A DNA stretch of 64,000 nt from the NCBI RefSeq assembly GCF_040115645.1, contig NC_089558.1, positions 992,001 to 1,056,000 of the forward strand, read 5' to 3'. The translations under genes and the position numbers were made by a program. The DNA is from Euwallacea fornicatus. Its lineage: Eukaryota; Arthropoda; Insecta; Coleoptera; Curculionidae. This document shows positions 49,377 through 62,500 of this stretch, in pieces. The notes under the pieces were generated by a model. It was not told the origin of the DNA. It was given only the letters and a program-made list of their open reading frames with translations, and ran no database searches. How positions within the stretch are numbered: position 1 is the stretch's first letter; every line of letters begins with the position of its first letter.

Positions 49377-51470
49377 ATTAAAATTTGGAAATGTAAATAT
49401 TTTTGTAATTTTAACAAATATACTGGTATTCAACAATTTTTTTACCCTTTGCGCAGAACGGTGTATTTACCGTTTTATGAGGTCTTAACCGGCACCGATA
49501 ACACCTCTCTGGTGGGTAAATTGGAGATCCAGGGAACGGACAAGTTCAGAATCCTGGCGTTAATTGATACCCTTTTATCCTCGCTTAACCATCGAATAGA
49601 CGAATCCCTGATAAGGTTAGAAAGGTAACAAACTAAATCTCTCCTCGCCGTTTATGTAGGTTACGGTGGCACTATTGTCTACTTGTAGAGAATAGGCGCA
49701 TCTCTGAGGAATGGGAAGACTGGATGTGTTCATTGAGGAGGAGGAGACAGTCATTATCATTCAAAAATTTAACCTTTTCGGCGAAGTAGTAATCGGGTCA
49801 AAAAACTTTAATAGTACGTCATTTAAAGAGGCGGTCATGATCGGAAAGGACCTGGAACAATCAGTAAGGTGAAGCAATGAGAGGACTACAACTAGCGATT
49901 TAAAGTCTTAGGGTCTGAAGGCGGTGTCAGATGTGTAACTGAAAAGATAACAGGCATTTTCACCGGAGCCTTTACTGAAGGGAAATAAAACTCTCAGTTA
50001 ATTTTCACTGCGAATATGGCACAATTCCACCGCCCTATCAACCTCTATTTCTATGTGAAGCGTTATTACCGAACAAAATCAAAGAGATAACAAACACAAA
50101 AAGATTTAAAATTAAACTACAAAAAATTCTTGACGATTTGGTGAAGGAAATTTGTTGTACTTATCACTAAAAAACGAAAAATACATCAGAGATGACGATC
50201 ACACCTGCATATACACATATGCCTTCAAGACCACTTGTACTGTGTACATTTTTTCGGAATACACTCTTTCACCGTTTTAACGCACATTGCTAGAATTTTT
50301 TTTTTTTTCAAGTAATTCCAGACTCGAATATATTTGCAAAACTTTGAAAAACAACTTATTTTTAATATTGTGAAACTTGAATCATTAAAAATGACATTTT
50401 GACCTTCCTCACCTTTTCAAAAAAATACGTCCACGAGCCATATTGTGAAATAAGCAAAACAGTGCCAGCACCGTTTCGCAATTACCTACACATTAGAGGA
50501 ATTTCTGTATAAGGTGCATTTAGTTAAACGGTCACGAACAGAAAAATGTGTCATTAGGTGTTAAGGACGAATACATCATTTAGGCGAGACCTTGATTAGA
50601 ATAATTGTACTGTCTCGTTTAAACTTCATTTGCTCGTTATAGGAGGGCAGATGTTTTAAGTCTTTTAAGGGGATGCCTGGAGAACCAATTGACCACTGAA
50701 AATGAATTAAAATATATTAATATGCATAGGGAGGACACGTTCCAGCCTCTTGACTTAAATTTAATAATACAGTTTTTAGTTTTTTTTTTCTCAAAAAATC
50801 ACCGTGGTCATTCAAGCACTTTTTACAAAAACAATAAGGTAAATAACGAGGACCTATGTAATAACGCCTTAGAGATTTTCATATGTTTTCTCCTTTAAAA
50901 TGTGGTGGCAACTGGCCGAACGCCCTGTTAATTGCGAAGGTTTCTAATACACTTTCCCTTACTTCGACAACTGCAGGGTTAATCGGTAACTAACGGCTGC
51001 TGCTCCCTAACTCGGCATTGCGAAACCGGTCTTAAGACATTTAAGCGAACATAACTCGCTGCGGAGAATCTCACACACAAAGGACGCAAAGAGTCTATCA
51101 GGCTTAATGGCTAATCATTCTAATGGCTAAATGAGCGTCATTACCGCCATCAATATGAAACCTACATATTGAATTAAAAGAGTTATTAACAATTTGCACT
51201 GCAAAAACAGCATTCCGTCAAGCATTCTGTCTGTCGCAACTGAAAACCGGATCTAAACAGTATTAGCCCTGATCCTATTGGTCAGTTCGTTGGCTTTGAG
51301 GATATTTAAAGCATTATTTGCAAAGGTCTAAATCGGAGTTTAATATGTGTGTAACACGGCCAAGTAATATGTGAAATTGCAAAATTGAACATGGCAGGCA
51401 ATCATTATAGTGTCGACACATAAAATCATACCCGATAGAAAATACTGAAGATTAACGAGCTCTACAAATA
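49377..51470. other. Spacer after GMC5, nothing recognised
   Basis: No supported exon, RNA gene or repeat. No canonical poly(A) signal was found close to the GMC5 stop. Confidence 0.45.
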
Positions 51471-52495
51471 CACTCAAACTCGGTTATAGCGACCCTGAGT
51501 TGTAACGAAGGGTCGGATTTAACGAACTAAATATTGGGATGGTAAAAAGTCTCTATTTAGTTACGTGTTACTCTTGTTGGGATGTAATGAACAGGTTGGT
51601 AACAAACGATTGATTTTAGCGAACGCTTGTCGAGGAAGAACTTGCAGGTCCGATCGGTTATAGCGCGCTAACGTCTAAGAAAAAGACCATCCTGAAGAAT
51701 TTCTTATTCTAGTTTTGGGATATTTTTTGTCGGCATGATCCTGACACCGGGGAATCCCCGTGTATTCAATCTTGATGGATTTTGAGATTTTTGCCTGCAT
51801 TAGAGATGTTAAGACTTGAGTAATTTTCAATTCCGCCGATGTCCATTCGGCCTTGTATCATATTAATGTACATGTGAGCATTCTTTGTCCATGTTGAAAC
51901 AATTAATCAATTATCCGAAAATATCATGGGGTTCTGGCTCTAAATTCCTTCCAAGGTAAGTGCGAGGAAATGGTAAAAGGGCTGTCATGAATCTCTTCGC
52001 ATTTCTTGTTTATGTCAAGACCATTAATTGGCATTATCTGAAAGTGGTACAGGCTTTTGGTACCAAACTCTCCCCCAGATTAGCGTGGGAAGAGAGGGTT
52101 GTTTATAAATTCCTTTAGCGTAGGTGAGAATGACGTTTAGGGGTTTGGTACCCGTGGGAAAAAGGGTGGACAGCCCTTCCACCTTATCGGTTCTCTCAAA
52201 GAGGGGATGTGTTCTGTGTGTGGATACCGAGTTATATCGGGATTCCATTTTTGGTTCAAGGAGAATAAAGAAGTGCTCTGAAAATTATGTTTTTCTCTCC
52301 GCCCTTGAACCGCGAATCTTACATACACATATCTAAGTCTAGTTCACACCCTAGTCTAGTCTACCACCGGTCAAGGTTACGTAGTTAGGGCCAACTAACA
52401 CGAACATGATAATACGCGTGTACGTATTACCTAGAATCGGACATAACGAATAAAATCTCTGGTCCCCTCACGGTCTTCATAACCGAGTTCGACAG
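51471..52495. mobile_element. pogo/Tigger-like element, non-coding or decayed
   Basis: The left end CACTCAAACTCGGTTATAGC and the reverse complement of the right end CTGTCGAACTCGGTTATGAA match over AACTCGGTTAT. Each is flanked by TA (51469-51470 and 52496-52497). Such AACTCGGTTATAACGA-type ends are typical of pogo/Tigger elements. The left part repeats the GTTATAGCG/TTGTAACGA pattern. No transposase could be read inside the 1025 bp, so it is non-autonomous or worn out. Confidence 0.5.
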
Positions 52496-52497
52496 TA

Positions 52498-53622
52498 ATT
52501 CGTAAGAGTCCTAAATGATCTCGACATGATCAGGGGCTTCGAACGCTTTATCGCCGTAAGGACGACCGATTTATCATCGGCTACGTGCACTTTATCGCAT
52601 TTGCCACGTACGACTCTGTTGCAACTTGGTTTGCATTGACCATCCGGACTTCAAAAAAAAAATCCGTCTCCCTGCTTGACCTCTGTTAATTAGGTGCTCA
52701 AATAAAATCGATACGTTGCTCGAACTGGAAGAGAATGTTTGCGAAGAGTCGGCAATGAAGTTTTAATTGGATTTTTTGAGGGTCAATACTAATGGGTTAA
52801 TGATAACTATTAAAGTTATCGCGAGAAATATGGAAGCTGATGGTCAAGGGCTCAGAAAAACCGTTCAGAGAAGTAATAAAAAAATTAGCTAAGGTACCTA
52901 AACGACAGGGTTTCAATTGCTTTGCGCATTTGTGTACGTAGTATATGCGTAAGTATTTCAAACTTTATAAAAAATATCACATACGTCAACTGAATTATAT
53001 AGAATCGGGTAATTCAAATAACGTTTAATAATAATTTATTTTTCTGCCTGCGATATTAATTAATTCCGTGATGGCTGGTAACAAATAATAAATATTTTAT
53101 TCATAACGATCTTAAAATATGTTTACACGTGTAAATATCATTAACACAATTCCACGGACATGATAATTTGATCCTTAGAAATTGCTCTGTTGAGAAATTC
53201 TATTTCTAGAAATTCGTCTGAGGCGAACTAGTCCCGAAACTAGCAGTAATTCCTGCGAAGGCTTTATACAACAGACGCGGGACAGCGTGAACACGCGATA
53301 ATGAAAATATTGCGTTAGTGTAAACAATGCGTACGATCACACACGAAATAAAGGAAATGATAATGGGAAAAGCAAAAAATCCGTGATCGTTTAAAAATTT
53401 TAATGTCCCTGGCGATTGTGACTGGTCGAAAACCGTTTTGTCCCTAAGGCATGACAATGAATTTATAATCACACATGTATGCATGCTCTACGTATTTAAA
53501 ATTTGAAGGTAAAAAATTTACTAAAAAAAGCCAAAAGATTTCAATAAAAGCGTTATCACTATTACGTAACGCACCAAATCATCTTCCACAGCAACAGCTG
53601 ACGAGCGAATTTTTGTCGTGTA
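52498..53622. other. Spacer, nothing recognised
   Basis: No supported feature between two transposon remains. Confidence 0.45.
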
Positions 53623-53624
53623 TA

Positions 53625-54532
53625 CAGGGTGTCCGGGAGTAACGTTGAAATATTTTAGACCCTGTACATTTGAAAATCATTTAAAAACACGTGGCTTTTA
53701 TTCCCCAAAAACTTTACTAAGACAAATTTCCTTCCAAAACTTGTATTTACCGAGATATCGCACTTTGACGCACTAACGAGCAACCCTGTATATTATAATA
53801 CTGATTCGCAGATATTTTTCAGTAAAAAAGTTCCCTCTATTTCAGCTCGTTAGGATGGACCGTTTTCCGGAAAACTGGATTTTTATAAATCGATGTGCGA
53901 TTACAGGGACATAGAAATGTACACGTATCACGGAGCATTTCAGTTTCTTGGAGTTGCAATGAACCATCGAGATCTATTTTTATTCATAAATCCATTTTTG
54001 TTGATAAACCTGTTTAGTTCCTCAGTTTTAAAACTATATTATATCAGTTCACAGTCTACCTGCTACGTTCATTAAGCTACAGGTCTGTGTCCCGCGTCGA
54101 TTTATAAAAATCCATTTTTCTGGAAAACAGTGTATCCGGACGAGCTGAAATAAGATGATCTGTTTCACTGAAAAACGTTTGCGAATCAGCGATTCGATTT
54201 AAAAAATAAATAGTTGTCACAAACAAAAAAAAAAGTTAAGGCAAGGTTTGCGTAAAAGACCCCCTGTGCGTGACGCCCCTGACTAAAACTTGCAATTATT
54301 AACACAAAGAAAGCTTTCCCATTCCAACTTATTAAAGTATAATGAATTTCGCAATTTTAACACGAACCGTTTTGGAAATAATGCGAAAAAAACATCTTCG
54401 GAGGTCCTCCTTTAAAGGGCTGCAGCCCCCTTAAGAAGCATTTTTCGGGGTATGTTTATGGGAACTCTTTTTATTATTTTAGCCTCTAGAATCGCCTCCT
54501 GAAACATTTCAACGTTGTTTCCGGACACCCCG
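53625..54532. mobile_element. Inverted-repeat MITE with TA target duplication
   Basis: The left end CAGGGTGTCCGGGAGTAACG and the reverse complement of the right end CGGGGTGTCCGGAAACAACG agree over about 35 bases and are each flanked by TA. Internal segments are also mirrored: the ATTTCAGCTCGT region near 53842 pairs with the ACGAGCTGAAAT region near 54138, and GGATTTTTATAAATCGA with its partner near 54099. It is 908 bp long and has no transposase frame, so it would need an enzyme supplied from elsewhere. Confidence 0.75.
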
Positions 54533-54702
54533 TAGAAATGCCGCCCGACGTAACTCCATTAACCCAAACCATGAGTAAGAACGTCGTAAGTCTCATCAAC
54601 CTGAGCTAACGAAAGTGTCCGCCGTCGTCTGGTTTATCAAAGAATCCTGAAGAGCTATCTAGGGCCTCGAAACGGGTAACATTACGAAGAGCTGTTTCAA
54701 CT

Positions 54703-55008
54703 TTGCATACAGCCCGGAGTGCAGTTAATCGGCAAACCATTCAAAAAAGTTGGAATAATCTCTATTCAACCAATGGTAGAGGTGAACATGATGTTCGCTT
54801 AAGCTTAATTAGGGAACAGTCGCGATCCGAAGCCGATATGGATGTTCTTGATTCGTTGCGAATAGTGAATCCCGACGTGGTTTGCACCTCGGCTGATGTT
54901 GATTTATGGAACGAAGACGAGCAGACGAACGATGTCGTAGTGGTGAGGACGGACGTGCCGACGGTGAGGACAACGAAGACGTTCCCGTGGAAACTAGAAG
55001 CACGGTGA
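54703..55008 (+). pseudogene. Possible CENP-B/jerky-type transposase C-terminal fragment
   Basis: A 101-codon open frame reads AHTARSAVNRQTIQKSWNNL, then YSTNGRGE and an acidic stretch NPDVVCTSADVDLWNEDEQT. The pattern A-x-x-VN-x-x-TI-x-SWNNL followed by an acidic tail resembles the C-terminal end of jerky/pogo transposases. No DDE domain is visible upstream. The resemblance is short, so this is a weak call. Confidence 0.3.
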
Positions 55009-56480
55009 CTGACGCGCAAGCCATAAGTTTTTAACCAGGCTTGGACTGAATGAACAGAAGTGTCAGGCACGGATATTTTAGTTCTTCGTAAATTACGCGT
55101 GCAGCCATCTAAAGAGGATTCTAAGCGCCAGTTTACGCAGGTAAAATTGCAAACTATTCTTGTTTTAATTGAATAATACTCATCACTATTAGTAGAGTGT
55201 CAGCTGCAGCAAATCACGGGGCTCTTGTACGCGACCGCCCTTCGGAAATCTCCCGCGTGGAAAATCCATCACTGAACATCGGCGAAATTGACGTTGTGCC
55301 GCCGGCGTGCGCCCGCGCTTTCCTCGTTCTCCCTTCGGGACGATCGTTCGGGGAGATCGATCTCGCGCGATGGCACGAATTAAGCAAAATTTTCGGAAAT
55401 TTTAATATTTAACGAGAACCCAAACGATCAACAAAACAATTGACATTGAATCGAGAGTTGACATTTAAGACGGTGCTTCTGGTCACTTTAAAATTAATAT
55501 TTAAATACCGGAAATGATCATCAGTAAATTACACTGTAGCGGACAGGGTTATAACTCAGGTTTCTTGTAAACGTCCTTAAACATTCGCCAACGATAAGAC
55601 GATTTTCAATGTAAACAATCGACCAGTACACAGCGGTCCATGAATGGTGGGGAACTTACCTAATATTGTTTTAAATGCAATAACGAACGATATCGATGTG
55701 AGTTTTTTAAGAGCCTAGGAGTATAAATCTCGCAAAATACTGTAGCGTAAACTGGCGGTTTTTTTTTCTATTGTAATTGGTGACGCGATGACAGGAAGAG
55801 TGACGCCTGGAATTAAGAGGAGCTGAAGCGGTCGTTTTGCCCCTAATTTTGGAAACGAATTATACTGTCGCAGTGGTTGAGCCGGTAGTGTTGTGAATTA
55901 ATTTTTAAAGCTAACTCTAGAGATCACTTGGATTTTTGGGTGAGATATTCTGGCTGCAGTGCTTTGGTGGAAGGGAATTCGATTTTTTCCATCGGGCGAC
56001 GGTGTATTGTTGCATCTTTTTCACTTGCCCACTTCAACGAACGTTTCTCCAATGCACTCTCCTCTAAATCAACTTTTTCCCACTTCCAGTAAAATGAGGT
56101 CTTACTCCTAGATTAAAGACAATTTTTTGCTACATTCGGAATGCTAGAGCTCCACTTTTTTCCCCTTAAAAAGAGCTTTTTTTATAGAGAACACGTTATG
56201 TATTTTCCTATGCCAGTCTCTCAAAATTCTCGAGAGAATGTGGAGATTGGTGCAAGCAAGTTTTCAATGGTCTGTAAACAGAGGGTTAGGTACGATTCTG
56301 CGTGAATTTTGAAATCTCAGTTCTTTTCTATGAAGCACCCTGTACATTATACAACACCTTGAATCTAATTATTACAAGGGAATATTCATTAATATATCAT
56401 TGATCATTTCCATTAGGTATTTTTATCGGAGTCCGAGTAAATTAAGCTTTTAGGAGAGCCTGTAGTCGAAACTTAGGATA
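55009..56480. other. Spacer, nothing certain
   Basis: No exon was supported. A CACCCTGTACATTATA segment near 56336 resembles a TIR-type element end without a partner. Confidence 0.4.
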
Positions 56481-56482
56481 TA

Positions 56483-57157
56483 CAGTCACTCAAAAAAGTA
56501 TCCGTACAGCCGAAAAAAAATTCTGTAGACCGTAACTTTTGACTGATTTTGTTCAAATTTTGTATAATGAAAATTCAAACCGAAACTCAATTTGCGTAAT
56601 TGAGCAACTTTTGAAAATCTAACTTTTAGAGTGCTTTCCAGCGTTTAAAAAAAACTCCGTTTTGAAAACTTCTTGTGCAGTGGAAATTTTTCAATGTGGT
56701 TTTAACATTATTGCAGAGAGGATTTTTCTTCACATATCCTGAAAATTTGATCAAAATCGAACAACAAATAAGGGAGTTGCAGCCTTTCAAAAACGCCAAA
56801 GAGTGACGATTTACGCGCAAAATGACGAAACTTTGACATTTTTGACGACTTTAAAAAGCTGCAACTCCCTTATTTCCGGTTCGATTTTGATCAAGTTTTC
56901 AGGATATGTGAAGAAAAATCCCCTCTGCAAGAATGTTAAAACCACATTGAAAAATTTCCACTGCACAAGAAGTTTTCAAAACGGAGTTTTTTTAAACGGT
57001 GGAAAGCACTCTAAAAGTTAAATTTTCAAAAGTTGCTCAATTACGCAAATCGAGTTTCGGTTTGAATTTTCATTATACAAAATTTGAACAAAATCAGTCA
57101 AAAGGTACGATTTACAGAATTTTTTTTCGGCTGTACGGATACTTTTTTGAGTGACTG
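56483..57157. mobile_element. Near-perfect long inverted-repeat element (Tc1-type ends)
   Basis: The 675-bp element is flanked by TA (56481-56482 and 57158-57159) and begins CAGTCACTCAAAAAAGTATC, with the exact reverse complement at its other end. The two arms, about 310 bases each, are reverse complements with few differences and are separated by about 50 bases. As a result both strands carry nearly the same short open frame. Ends of this kind (CAGT-x-x-CTCAAAAAAGTAT) are typical of Tc1-like elements with very long terminal repeats. No transposase is encoded. Confidence 0.9.
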
Positions 57158-57159
57158 TA

Positions 57160-58724
57160 TGTATATATATAGTATATATATACATTTCTTTTGAAACACG
57201 AAAATTTGCTCTTATATTGAGAACGCCCGTTTTTTTCATACAGAATGCCCAGATGTCGAAATTAAATAAACGAAAATTGACGAAAAATTGGAAATGTTAT
57301 AAATAAACCTTCGCGCTAGTATATATAATGTAACACTTTATTACATACGATCACCTGAATGCACTAATTAGGTAATTCGAGAAATAGCGAAAGGTAAAGT
57401 TCACAAAATTTGAATTTTCGCATTTTATTTTGCGTTTAATAAACTTACCGACATTTTGCGCGATACGTAGTTGCCAGAAGTAAGCAAACAATTAGATAAC
57501 TAAGAAAACCTCAAAATCCGACTTACCCACTTCTTATGACGTCCCGAAGCGCTTACGGTTCCTGTGCGGGTTTTCGAGATATTGACGAACGATTGATTGA
57601 TTGATTAAAACGGAAAACAAGCTTCACACGAGATAGATTTGTTGAGGCCGAAGCCAATTATTTCCAACGGAAATCTTATGTACAAACCAAATCGGGACCA
57701 TATATAATGTACATGTGTGTGTTTTAAATTCATGGACACAATTGTATCACGTGTACGAAATAAAAAGTGTTAATTGATAAAATTAATGCAGAATATTTCT
57801 TTGAATATGAGGTTAACACATTAACACACTTTATTCTAATGTTCAATTGCAAATAGCAGTTGTGCAAATGTTCGGTGTTCGTTTAATCCGTGGTAATTTC
57901 CCGAATAGTTAGCGGAATGAGTCAGTGATGATAACAAGTGGTCAGCTCACAAAAACTTATTGTTAATTGCTTTAAAGTAGTAATGAAAAGTGCAGTAATT
58001 GATCACAAGAGTTGTGCCACATTGAAACTGTTATTGACTTCTTTACTCGAGAAATATTGAGAACCCTTGCTATATATGGAGCTTTTTTTTTTTTAAATCG
58101 CTATGTATCACATTGCAATTAAAAAGCAATAACGCATTCCGCAATAGATCTTATATAACCCCCCCAAGTGCACAAGCGGGAACTTCTTGTCTTATAGGTT
58201 CATAACGAGGTGACTTTTTGTTTTTTTATTTTTTTTACATTAAAGTCCGACATTGGAGTTTGATCAAACTTTCACTACTTTGAATGCAGTATCGCATTTC
58301 TTTCAATCTTTTAATTGAACAATCACCAAAAACACGAAGACCTTGACTAACAAAGTATTTTCATGGTTTGCATTTGTTAGTTGAGATCGTATGAAACCAG
58401 TGCACATTCACTAGGTCTCTGGACTACAAGTCAAAAGGTTGCCCCTGGCCCGAGTGTCGCATGTGTTTCACGGTGATCACACATTCACTGCTGGCTATCG
58501 GTCCGGACTGAGTGACCAGAACTGTGCACGAACCTTCTTCTCGTAGGGCCCAGGCGTAGCGACTCAGCAAATTGGCCCCAAGATAGGACTGGATAATCGC
58601 GTTTGGATCACAAGACACTGTTTCGTGGAAAAATAACCGACAGTTTCCTCACTTTGAGCTAAGGTTAATTGGCAAAATTAATGATATACTTGCTGACAAC
58701 GCATGGATAAGTACGAACGAAAAC
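57160..58724. other. Spacer, nothing recognised
   Basis: AT-rich with T homopolymers and a short TA-rich tract near 57160-57182. No supported exon. Confidence 0.45.
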
Positions 58725-58893
58725 GTGAGAAAGCCGGCAACGAGGCATTACACGATGCAAGTGGTGCCAGCTAGGGCCACAGAAAAAAGGGGCGTCTGAC
58801 GTCATACATAAACAAACACATAAAAAAATATCGCTACATGGCTGGAGGCAAGGTTGCCACGTTGACTTGGGTTTATAAGGACAGAATTCTGGA
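58725..58893 (+). repeat. Dispersed repeat family, copy D
   Basis: Begins GTGAGAAAGCCGGCAACG, then GCGTCTGACGTCATAC, CATGGCTGGAGGCAAGGTTG and CCACGTTGACTTGGGTTTAT. It is co-oriented with copies B and C, 20 kb away. Confidence 0.6.
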
Positions 58894-59544
58894 TTACCCG
58901 CGTTAGCAATGGGACACTTAATAGTGACCACAATGGTAACGCAGAAGGAGGTAGGGGGGCGGCGATTAAAAATTTCGAATAGGGCTTACGAAGGTCGGCT
59001 TGCTGCAGCCCGGCAACTGCCTCTTGTGCCGATAAAAACTGAAACCATAATGCCCCTGCTGAAAGCCCAAAGTGATATGTTCAATCAAATGAAACGCAAA
59101 ATTTCGGAGAGCATTATAGTCAGCTTTGTGACAAACCTTCGTGCGATAACTCCATAATGTGTCTACCCGCATTTTTAGCACGTAATTAATGTCGGTAAGA
59201 TCCCTTGGCTGGAAAAAAATCTCGTATCACCTCTTCAAACATTTAAATACCACATTGGAAAATATCAAATACATTAATTTTACCTGGAATTTCAAATGAC
59301 CCATAATGAAATGATACTTATGCTCACACGTTAAAAATAGCAAATACTCACAAGCCAGTTGCCAATATTAAAACAGATTGACACGTGGCACGCTCTAAAA
59401 CATCCACCCTAAAAGCACCTCTCATAGAATTGGGGACGGTTTGGGGTAGGTCTCCAAGATGCACCGACGACTTTAAAATTACATATCCGAACCTCATTTA
59501 AAACATTTAATACGAATTATTTTCTTAGGCAATCCCAATCGAAA
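58894..59544. other. Upstream region of GMC6
   Basis: No supported exon; a plus-strand frame of 82 codons at 58909-59157 overlaps the repeat edge and shows no family resemblance. The GMC6 promoter should lie here. Confidence 0.45.
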
Positions 59545-62500
59545 ATGTACAAAATCCTATTCCTCCTCTTAACCGGTGCCTCCACCACCCTGCAACAATC
59601 CCTCCTCGAGGGGGTGATTAAGATCGTCCAAGAGGGCGAAGAGCAAATCACCGCAGAACCCGCGGATATCCCCGCACAAAACTTGCTCAAGGAGTACGAT
59701 TTTATCATAGTGGGGGCTGGTACCGCGGGGTGCGTGGTGGCGAATCGCTTATCCGAGAACCCCGACTGGTCCGTTCTACTTGTAGAAGCAGGTGAGTACG
59801 TTTTCGAATCCACAAAAATCTGGTTTCGACCTGATAGCGCGTAGGACGACCCGAGAACTTCTTAATGGACATGCCGATCTTGGCCAATTACCTGCAATTC
59901 ACGGAGACGAATTGGAAGTACCAGACGGAACCCAGCGGAAACGCTTGTCTGGGTTTTGATGGGCAAAGGTGCAACTGGCCTAGAGGGAAAGTTATAGGTA
60001 TGCGAACGCGTGAGGAACGGCGAAATCTACTAAAACGCTCAAAAATAGGTGGGTCTAGCGTGCTCAATTACATGATTTACACCAGAGGCAACAGGAGAGA
60101 TTATGACCATTGGGCTGATTTGGGCAACACCGGTTGGTCCTTCAAGGAGGTTTTACCGTATTTCAGGTACAAGTCTTTCAGATATTCGTTGATTCGCGGC
60201 AGTTCAATCAAATATTTACGCGGATTTAATATTCAAGGTTCTTATATACCAAGTGTTTATTGAGCGAATCGAAAATATTGACTTCTTCGGATCATTTTCT
60301 GTGCGGTCACTTAAAGTCGCTAGTTTACAAAACTGCAGGTCAAATGAACAAGATCTAAGAAACTGGATATTTGAATCGTGTGCCATAATTGACGAGACAC
60401 CCGCTATATCCGAAAGAGCTCGTCCATCAATGTTAAGGCGAACTGATGCACGCATTCCAGTAGGGGGCTGTCGTATTCAGCAATCGTAAATGTTGTTAAC
60501 TGACTTGAGAAAGTAGTTAGGTAGTAGTAGTTAATCATGTAAGAGATCTAATTTTGTCACGTCATAATACAAAAACCCATTTTTCTGCTTGTTTTTCAAA
60601 AACTCTCAGTTATTAAAGTTTAAACCCATTTTTTCTCAAAACGGCCACTTTCACCAACAAACACTAAGAGTTATGGTTATTTAAACTCATGTAAAACACT
60701 GCATATGGCGCCCCCTGACACTGAACAACAAACTAAGTAAATATTTGAGTTTTCTTATCACCGACATTCCCAGCATCCAGAACTTCGTTAAATTAAAATT
60801 TTATTGAGCAAAGACATGATCAGAACACCAATCAAATTTTCTTATTGAAGCCGTGCAACTCAAGAACCAAGTCGATACGAACACACGTTCACGTGAAGTA
60901 TTTATCTGAAAATTAATCACAGATTCACCCTCTAAACTTCGTACCCACACTCAATAAACACCTTGTACATGTACTTTTTTGGAAGAGAAACTTGAAACTT
61001 CATTCTAGGCCTCATCTTTCAATTCTAAACAATTCTTCCTCATCTATATGTTTTCACTAAAATTAAACATAAAGGTCCTTCACTCATGATTCATTTTATA
61101 TACATATACAGGGCGGTCCTCCGAGAAGTCCCTCGATCGATTGCGGGAAAACCATAATTTGAAAAAATCTGAAAATTGGAGGATATACGTAATTCGTTGG
61201 GGGACACGCGTTAAAAATATTTTCAAGATGGCGCCACTTCCGGTTACACGGGAAGTAGATGTCGACTCGCTTATTTTAAACAGAACGCCCTATATTTTAT
61301 TGCACTTTTGGACTCTGCGACGAATTCTGAACACCTTTTATACGAAACATTTTTCGCTTGTCCTTAACCGTTCTGGAGATATTTACACTTAAAGATGACA
61401 TTTGACAGTTGCAGTCATTGATTCATTTTGCAAATGGCGTTAAGAAAAATGGAGGTTCCTATTTAAAAAACACGAGTTTTTAATGATTTGTGATCGTCAA
61501 CTTTAACAATTATTCACGACCACCCTGTGGGTTATTTCGCGAGTTTTACTGCATGCGCGACTAAAGTTGTGCTTTATTAGCAATTCCTCAAAAAATTGCA
61601 GCGATACAACTTTCCCTCTTCGTGATATCACCAAATGAATCAGTGACTGCAACTGTCAAATTTCACCTTTAAGTGTAAATATCTCCAGAACGGTTAAGGA
61701 CAAGCGTAAAACGTTTTATATAGAAGGTGATCAGAATCCATCGTAGAATCTAAAAATGCAATGAAACACAGGGTGTTCCGTTTAAAATAGGCGAGTCGAC
61801 ATCTGCTTACGGTACCACGGGAAGTGCCGCCATCTTGAAAATATTTTAACGCGCGCCCCCAACGACTTAGGCGTATCCCCCCGTTTTCGGATTTTTCCAA
61901 ATTATGGTTTTTCCGCAAACGACCGAGGGACTTCCCGGAGCACCACCCTGTAGATGCATTAATGGACGAAAGTGTACGTATAGACAAATTATTTTTGGAC
62001 CTAATTATTATTTTGCGTAATTTATTAAAATTCCAGTTTAATTATAAAGTTGTACGACAATTATTCAATCAAAATTCAAACGTTTACCTTCAAATTTTCC
62101 TTATTCAGCGAACGAAAATTGATCACTTAACGACCCAACTTAATCATTGAAACAAAACAACATTTCTCAAGTTCGGTTTAACGCCTATTTGGTAGCGCAA
62201 CCACTAACCTCTTCTTGGCATTAACTCCAAAAGTTTGTCGGTGTAAGAGGCTTCAATACTCTGCCATTTTCCTTCTGAATGTGCAAAGAGTTCGTCCTCA
62301 TTTGAGTAGTTTCCACTCCCAATTACTCGTTTCAAGTGGTCCCGCACGTTCTCGATAGGATTTAAATCCGGCAACGGCGACGGCCGTTTGAGAACGGATA
62401 TCTTCTCGTCGTGTGAAAGGAACTTTGTCAATTCCGATGTGTGTTTGGGGTTGTTATCTTGCTGAAAAGTGAAACGTAGCGGCACACGATCCTGTATATA

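Noticed and set aside
54809..55070. Minus-strand frames opposite the jerky-like fragment
   Set aside because: Low-complexity Ser/Thr-rich shadows of the plus-strand frame.
56626..57021. Two look-alike short frames on opposite strands
   Set aside because: They are the same sequence read from the two arms of the inverted-repeat element, not genes.
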